Source: Chloroflexota bacterium (GTDB lineage: Bacteria > Chloroflexota > Limnocylindria > QHBO01). From it: a DNA stretch of 10,828 nt. Of this stretch, positions 7,481 through 10,828 are shown piece after piece. The stretch spans positions 1 to 10,828 of the forward strand of contig JAHWJN010000034.1 in NCBI GenBank assembly GCA_019348395.1. Direction: 5' to 3'. Under the pieces are notes generated by a model. That model had not been told where the DNA came from. It was given only the letters and a program-made list of their open reading frames with translations, and made no database searches. The position numbers and the translations under genes are program-made. Each line of letters opens with the position of its first letter. The stretch's first letter is position 1.

Positions 7481-7483
7481 TGA

Positions 7484-7951
7484 ATGAGCGGTCGTCGCAC
7501 CGGCTATGTCCTCCAGCCCGGCGAGGGCGAGCGCGTCCGCATGCTCGCGTCCGAGCACCAGGTCCTCGCCGGCAGGCGGACCGATGCGTCGTTCACGCTG
7601 CTCTCGTCGACCATTCCGGCGGGCGGCGGGCCGCCGCCCCACGTTCATGACGACGAGGACGAGCTGTTCTACGTCCTCGAGGGGCGGCTGCGGGTCAGGT
7701 GCGGCGATGATGAATGGGTCGTCGGCGCCGGCGGCTGTGCGTATCTCCCGCGGGGCGTCATCCACCAGCCCCGCGTGGAGGGTGAAGAGCCGGCCCGCGT
7801 GCTGGTCATCACCAGCCGTCCCGGCCTGGAGGACTTCTTCGGGGAGGTGACCGCCGAGGTCGCCGCGTCAGGGCGGCCTCCCAACCTCGAGCTGATGGAC
7901 CGCCTGGGGGCTCCCTACGGCCTGCGGCACTTCCCGCCGGAGACCGGGTGA
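7484..7951 (+). CDS. Single-domain cupin (cupin_2) protein
   Basis: A 155-residue cytoplasmic beta-barrel protein of the small cupin type. Cupin motif 1 is visible as PPHVHDDEDELFYVLEG (51-67), giving metal ligands H53, H55 and E60. Motif 2 is YLPRGVIHQPR (87-97), giving H94, so the four-ligand metal site is complete, although the Asn often ending motif 2 is absent. Such proteins range from quercetinase-like dioxygenases to isomerases and metal-dependent sensors; the sequence does not say which. The C-terminal tail (about 115-155), with a phenylalanine-rich start and GRPPNLELMDRLG, resembles the tail of quercetin dioxygenase-like small cupins. It is transcribed divergently from the TRAP operon across the dyad-rich spacer, so shared control is possible. 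It ends 4 bp from the convergent P-loop gene. Confidence 0.9.
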   Translation: MSGRRTGYVLQPGEGERVRMLASEHQVLAGRRTDASFTLLSSTIPAGGGPPPHVHDDEDELFYVLEGRLRVRCGDDEWVVGAGGCAYLPRGVIHQPRVEGEEPARVLVITSRPGLEDFFGEVTAEVAASGRPPNLELMDRLGAPYGLRHFPPETG

Positions 7952-7955
7952 GCGG

Positions 7956-8561
7956 CTAGCCCAACGGCGCGCTGAGCTGGCCGTCGACGAGCGGGGCGCC
8001 CACGATCCCGGCCAGCCGCTCGGCGAGGACCCACCAGTCGAAGTCCGCGGTCACGTCGCTGGCGGGCACGCTGACGCATCGGTCCTGCGACAGGTAGATC
8101 GGCAGGATGCGGTCGAGGATCGCCTCGATCTCGTCGCGGAAGGTGTCGGAGGTGGAGCGCACGCCATCGGCCAGCAGGCCGACGTCGGGCAGCAGCCGCA
8201 CCGAGAGGTCGTAGGTGCCGGCCCATCGGCGGATGAGGGGCTCGACGCCGAACGGGTCCTCCCCGCCGGTGACGCGCAGGTAGTACGCGAAGTTGTCGAC
8301 CACCGAGCGATCCGTGACCAGGATCTCGGCTCGGCTCGCCAGCTCCAGCTCCTGCTGGATCTGCGTCACCAGGACCCACAGCTGCGCCTCGGCGGTCGCC
8401 TCCTCGTTGAGGCCGAGCGGGTTGAAGCGGACGACTTCGCGACCCACCTCCACCGACCGACCGGCACGCCCGACCGTGGAGGCGAAGGCATGCACGGCGT
8501 TCGACTTGCGCACCGAGTGGGAGCCGATGAAGGCGATCTTGGCGTGGCGGGTCCAGGGCAT
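7956..8561 (-). CDS. Small P-loop (AAA_28-like) ATPase/kinase-like protein with altered Walker A
   Basis: A 201-residue cytoplasmic protein with the layout of small P-loop nucleotide-binding proteins of the AAA_28/nucleoside-kinase-like group. A beta strand KIAFIG leads into the phosphate loop, which reads GSHSVRKS (13-20): lysine K19 and serine S20 are kept, but the glycine normally before the lysine is R18. A Walker B-like strand ends in ILVTDRS (80-86) with D84, matching the DR motif of deoxynucleoside-kinase-like folds. A later segment, DLSVRLLPDV with RSTSD and FRDEIEAILDRILP, resembles the lid and C-terminal helices of the group. The gene begins 11 bp after the protease stop on the same strand, so the two are probably co-transcribed; no good Shine-Dalgarno is visible. 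Target and function are unknown. The family call is from motif order only. Confidence 0.75.
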   Translation of the reverse strand: MPWTRHAKIAFIGSHSVRKSNAVHAFASTVGRAGRSVEVGREVVRFNPLGLNEEATAEAQLWVLVTQIQQELELASRAEILVTDRSVVDNFAYYLRVTGGEDPFGVEPLIRRWAGTYDLSVRLLPDVGLLADGVRSTSDTFRDEIEAILDRILPIYLSQDRCVSVPASDVTADFDWWVLAERLAGIVGAPLVDGQLSAPLG

Positions 8562-8572
8562 CGGTGGACAGG

Positions 8573-9748
8573 CTACAGGCAGCCGCCGGTGCTCACCGCC
8601 TGCGTGGACCCGATGAACGGGCCCATGCGTTGGACGGCCTCGTCCGAGCCGATGGCGTAGCCGACATCGGGGGACAGCCGCGATCCGCCGAAGATGACGC
8701 CGCCGACGATGCCGGGCTCCACCACCAGCGGCCCGCCGCTGTTCCCCTGGCGGATCTGGGCGCGGAGCTCGACGACGCTCCGATCGTGGGCGCCTTCGCC
8801 GTAGATGTTCGGACCGGTGATGTCGTGGGCCGCGGTCACCGCGGCGGAGGTGGCCGTCAGCTCGCCGCCACCGGGATAGCCGAGCGCAACACCGGTGGAA
8901 CCGCGCCCCGGGATCTGTGGCGCAAGGCGAAGGGCGGGGGCCCCCGCGCTCGGGACGTGGAGGAGGGCCAGGTCGGCGACAGCGTCGTAGGCGACCACGA
9001 CCGCGTCGTGGCTGGAGCCGCTCAGTGTCACGGTGGTGCCGGTGCTCCCCGCCACGACATGGGCGTTGGTGATGGCGTGCGTCGCGGACACGAAGAAGCT
9101 GCTGCCGACCGAGAGTCCGGGGCCGCAGCCGGAGGCGGTCACGCGCGCCGTGCTGGCCAGTGCGGATTCGGCGAGCGCGCGCGCCTCCGCGTCATCGGGC
9201 AGGTCGACCGGCTCCGCGGGGAGCGGTTCCAGCCCGCCGAACAGCGGCGGCAGATCGGTGGTGTCGAGGAGCGCCAGGAGCCGGCCGGCAACGGTGATCG
9301 ATGGCGGCAACCGGTCATTCACGACCTGCACCGCCACCGAATCACGGGCGAGGGCCGCGAGGGCCGGCGACATGCCGGCGGCCAGGACCCCGCCGACGAG
9401 CCACACCAGCAGGACGACGTGTGCCGCCCCGACCGCCGCGCCCCCGAGCATGTCGAGGGGACGGAGCGGGCTCCGGCGCAGGCCGTGGCTCAAGGTTGCC
9501 CCCAGGGCCGCCCCGAGCGCCTCGCCGCCGAGCACCAGCGCACCCAGGCCGAGGATCGTGACGAGCGCGCGCGTGGGCTGTTCGATCTCGGCCAGCGAGT
9601 CGCGCAGCAGCGACGAGAGCAGCACCGCCAGCAGGAAACCGCCGACGGCACCGGCCAGGCCCAGCACCGGCCCGAGGAAGCCGGCCCGCGCTCCGGACAC
9701 GAGGCCGATGACGAGCAGCAGCAGGACGAGCAGGTCGAAGAGGTTCAT
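8573..9748 (-). CDS. MarP-like membrane-anchored serine protease (CvpA domain + trypsin-like domain)
   Basis: A 391-residue protein with an N-terminal CvpA/colicin-V-production-type membrane domain (about four hydrophobic segments: 5-19, 24-48, 62-86, 100-126) and a C-terminal chymotrypsin-fold protease domain placed outside the membrane. The catalytic triad is complete: H230 in TNAHVV, D259 in AVADLALL, S337 in GNSGGP. C208 just before the protease domain and C390 next to the C-terminus match the disulfide pair known in Mycobacterium tuberculosis MarP (Rv3671c), which is required for acid resistance; length and triad spacing also agree closely. This suggests a periplasmic or cell-wall-side stress protease. 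The ATG at 9748 (MNLFDLL) was chosen because it starts the first membrane helix; 52 further in-frame codons upstream are Pro/Arg-rich and overlap the divergent promoter region. It is followed by the P-loop gene. Confidence 0.92.
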   Translation of the reverse strand: MNLFDLLVLLLLVIGLVSGARAGFLGPVLGLAGAVGGFLLAVLLSSLLRDSLAEIEQPTRALVTILGLGALVLGGEALGAALGATLSHGLRRSPLRPLDMLGGAAVGAAHVVLLVWLVGGVLAAGMSPALAALARDSVAVQVVNDRLPPSITVAGRLLALLDTTDLPPLFGGLEPLPAEPVDLPDDAEARALAESALASTARVTASGCGPGLSVGSSFFVSATHAITNAHVVAGSTGTTVTLSGSSHDAVVVAYDAVADLALLHVPSAGAPALRLAPQIPGRGSTGVALGYPGGGELTATSAAVTAAHDITGPNIYGEGAHDRSVVELRAQIRQGNSGGPLVVEPGIVGGVIFGGSRLSPDVGYAIGSDEAVQRMGPFIGSTQAVSTGGCL

Positions 9749-9845
9749 GGCGTGGGAGCAGCCTACCTGTCGGAGCGTGGGGCTGCGCTCCCGACCGCTG
9801 AGCGGCGGCGCCGGTGTAATGTATCGGCTTCCCATGGCCCAAAAG

Positions 9846-9861
9846 CCCCACGTCGGTGGGG
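9846..9861 (+). promoter_or_regulatory. Leader hairpin upstream of the amidohydrolase
   Basis: CCCCAC (9846-9851), loop GTCG, GTGGGG (9856-9861) form a perfect 6-bp GC-rich stem. It ends 6 nt before the ribosome-binding site. If transcription starts near 9828 the hairpin lies in the 5' leader and could affect translation or stability. No T-tract follows, so it is not a standard terminator. Confidence 0.4.
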
Positions 9862-9867
9862 GCGACC

Positions 9868-9875
9868 GAGGAGGA
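9868..9875 (+). promoter_or_regulatory. Ribosome-binding site of the amidohydrolase
   Basis: GAGGAGGA with a 4-nt spacer to the ATG at 9880. Its strength and position favour that ATG over the in-frame GTG at 9856, which lies within the leader hairpin. Confidence 0.75.
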
Positions 9876-9879
9876 ACCG

Positions 9880-10728
9880 ATGGCGCGAACCGTCCGCGCG
9901 GCACTGCTCCAGGCGGAGTGGACCGGCGACAAGGAGTCGATGATCCAGAAGCACGAGAAGTACGCGCGCGAGGCCGCGGCCCAGGGCGCGAAGGTGATGT
10001 GCTTCCAGGAGCTCTTCTACGGACCGTACTTCTGCCAGGTCCAGGACCCGCAGTACTTCAGCTACACCGAGCACATCCCCAACGGGCCGACCACGAAGCG
10101 GATGCAGGAGCTGGCCAAGGAGACCGGGATGGTGCTCATCGTGCCGATGTACGAGGAGGACGAGCAGACCACCGGGGTCTACTACAACACCGCCGCGGTC
10201 ATCGATGCCGACGGGACGTACCTGGGCAAGTACCGCAAGACGCACATCCCGCACGTGAAGGGCTTCTGGGAGAAGTACTACTTCCGTCCCGGGAACACCG
10301 GCTACCCGGTGTTCGACACGGCCGTCGGCAAGGTCGGTGTCTACATCTGCTACGACCGCCACTTCCCCGAGGGCGCGCGGGCGCTGGGCCTGAACGGCGC
10401 GGAGCTGGTCTTCATCCCGTCCGCCACTTCACGCGGCCTGTCCGAGTACCTGTGGCGCGTCGAGCAGGTGAGCCACGCGCTGGCCAACGGCTACTACGTC
10501 GGCACCATCAACCGGGTCGGCATCGAGCCGCTCGGTGACGACGACTTCTACGGCCAGTCGTACTTCGTGGATCCGCGCGGCCAGTTCGTGGGCGACGTGG
10601 GGGACCCGCACGAGGAGGAGCTCATCGTCCGGGACCTGGACCTCGACAAGATCGAGGAGGTCCGCCAGACGTGGCAGTTCTTCCGCGACCGGCGGCCGGA
10701 CGCCTACGACGACCTCGTCCGCCCCTAG
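9880..10728 (+). CDS. Nitrilase-superfamily carbamoyl-amide hydrolase (beta-ureidopropionase / N-carbamoylputrescine amidase type)
   Basis: A 282-residue cytoplasmic carbon-nitrogen hydrolase. The catalytic residues are visible: E44 in CFQELFYGPYF, K120 in YRKTHIPH, and the nucleophile C157 in VYICYDRHFPEG; E131 in FWEKYYF matches the additional active-site glutamate of N-carbamoyl hydrolases. Length is typical, and SATSRGLSEYLWRVEQ (181-196) with the tail helix RQTWQFFRDRRPDAYDDL (262-279) is characteristic of the beta-ureidopropionase / N-carbamoyl-D-amino acid / N-carbamoylputrescine branch. The expected reaction releases CO2 and ammonia from an N-carbamoyl amine or amino acid, for example N-carbamoyl-beta-alanine in reductive pyrimidine breakdown. 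No dihydropyrimidinase or dihydropyrimidine dehydrogenase is in the window, so the pathway is inference; the aminotransferase at the left end would suit beta-alanine. The ATG is fixed by a strong ribosome-binding site. Confidence 0.93.
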   Translation: MARTVRAALLQAEWTGDKESMIQKHEKYAREAAAQGAKVMCFQELFYGPYFCQVQDPQYFSYTEHIPNGPTTKRMQELAKETGMVLIVPMYEEDEQTTGVYYNTAAVIDADGTYLGKYRKTHIPHVKGFWEKYYFRPGNTGYPVFDTAVGKVGVYICYDRHFPEGARALGLNGAELVFIPSATSRGLSEYLWRVEQVSHALANGYYVGTINRVGIEPLGDDDFYGQSYFVDPRGQFVGDVGDPHEEELIVRDLDLDKIEEVRQTWQFFRDRRPDAYDDLVRP

Positions 10729-10828
10729 GACCGATGCGACCAGAGCTGGTTCACCGATCCGAGCGTCGCCCCGCCACCGGGCTCCCCGCGGGGAGCATCG
10801 GCCAGGAAGCCTTCGCCGATCCGGGCGC
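10725..10828 (-). CDS. Possible C-terminal end of a convergent gene (partial, unrecognised)
   Basis: On the minus strand a frame is open from the right edge to a TAG at 10727-10725, giving 33 residues ending in TLGSVNQLWSHRS with GC-rich third positions like the neighbours. Its stop overlaps that of the amidohydrolase through a shared CTAG, a tail-to-tail arrangement. I recognise no family. The rival reading is a plus-strand gene starting at the ATG at 10735 (31 visible codons, start MRPELVHRS) 6 bp after the amidohydrolase; its first codons are less GC-biased, so I prefer the minus-strand option, without certainty. Confidence 0.35.
   Translation of the reverse strand, partial: ARIGEGFLADAPRGEPGGGATLGSVNQLWSHRS
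10781..10796. repeat. Perfect 16-bp palindrome downstream of the amidohydrolase
   Basis: GCTCCCCGCGGGGAGC is its own reverse complement and lies 52 bp after the amidohydrolase stop. It could fold as a very stable GC stem and act as a weak or factor-assisted terminator, but there is no T-tract, and it may simply lie inside a neighbouring coding region. Confidence 0.35.

Larger units (their letters stand above)
7050..7483. promoter_or_regulatory. Divergent intergenic region between TRAP operon and cupin gene
   Basis: A 434-bp stretch between two outward-facing genes. One plus-strand frame is open from a GTG at 7109 to the TGA at 7483, but only about seven in ten of its codons end in G or C, less biased than the real genes nearby, and its protein resembles no family I recognise; I treat it as non-coding. 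It should contain promoters in both directions. Weak candidates are TAACAT on the minus strand near 7134-7139 and GATACT at 7443-7448 on the plus strand; neither has a convincing -35 box. The central part carries the four spaced dyads and the long palindrome listed separately. Confidence 0.6.
9749..9879. promoter_or_regulatory. Divergent spacer between MarP-like protease and amidohydrolase
   Basis: 131 bp that should hold promoters for both directions. The only AT-rich island is GGTGTAATGTAT (9813-9824); TGTAAT within it matches the -10 consensus at five of six bases, but no -35 box is seen at the right distance. A short odd palindrome CCGCT-G-AGCGG lies at 9795-9805. No regulator-specific site is recognised. 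Confidence 0.45.

Noticed and set aside
7949..7965. Intrinsic terminator between the convergent cupin and P-loop genes
   Set aside because: Only 4 bp separate the stops; GGCTAGCC (7954-7961) is palindromic but has no T-tract and no useful loop.
9749..9904. N-terminal extension of the MarP-like protease
   Set aside because: Pro/Arg-rich segment covering the divergent promoter region and the amidohydrolase start; the membrane domain begins at MNLFDLL.
9033..10538. Plus-strand frame spanning the protease and amidohydrolase genes
   Set aside because: Crosses two genes of opposite orientation and lacks coherent sequence; out of frame with the amidohydrolase motifs.

Overview
The window is high-GC bacterial DNA with tightly packed genes and strongly GC-biased third codon positions. 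Nothing in it fixes the taxon. The gene set (TAXI-type TRAP transporter, MarP-like membrane serine protease, nitrilase-family carbamoyl-amide hydrolase, PLP enzymes) would suit a Chloroflexota or Actinomycetota genome. There are no rRNA, tRNA, insertion-sequence, phage or CRISPR signatures, so this looks like chromosomal metabolic territory.

Left two thirds (about 1-7049, all on the minus strand): a probable operon read right to left. It starts with a TAXI-family solute-binding lipoprotein, followed by a DUF1850 protein, a fused 4TM/12TM TRAP permease, a short-chain dehydrogenase-like protein with an altered active site, a group II PLP decarboxylase, and a class III aminotransferase cut by the left edge. 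The first five genes are separated by 1 bp, a 4-bp overlap, 6 bp and 9 bp; the aminotransferase follows after 96 bp. The layout suggests sodium-driven import of an organic acid or amino acid, followed by decarboxylation, transamination and possibly redox chemistry. The substrate cannot be read from sequence.

7050-7483: a 434-bp divergent intergenic region. It holds four copies of the spaced dyad GCCAG-N4-GCTGGC within 189 bp and a longer imperfect palindrome overlapping the first copy. This is the strongest unexplained signal in the window and looks like an operator array between the TRAP operon and a cupin gene.

7484-9748: a plus-strand single-domain cupin, converging on a two-gene minus-strand unit. 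That unit is a MarP-like protease (CvpA-type membrane domain plus trypsin-like domain, with complete triad and cysteine pair) followed by a small P-loop protein whose Walker A glycine is replaced by arginine.

9749-10828: a 131-bp divergent spacer with a short 5'-leader hairpin, then a plus-strand nitrilase-superfamily hydrolase most like beta-ureidopropionase/N-carbamoyl amidases. With the beta-alanine-type aminotransferase at the other end, this hints at reductive pyrimidine or beta-amino acid metabolism. The last 100 bp probably hold the C-terminal end of a convergent minus-strand gene.
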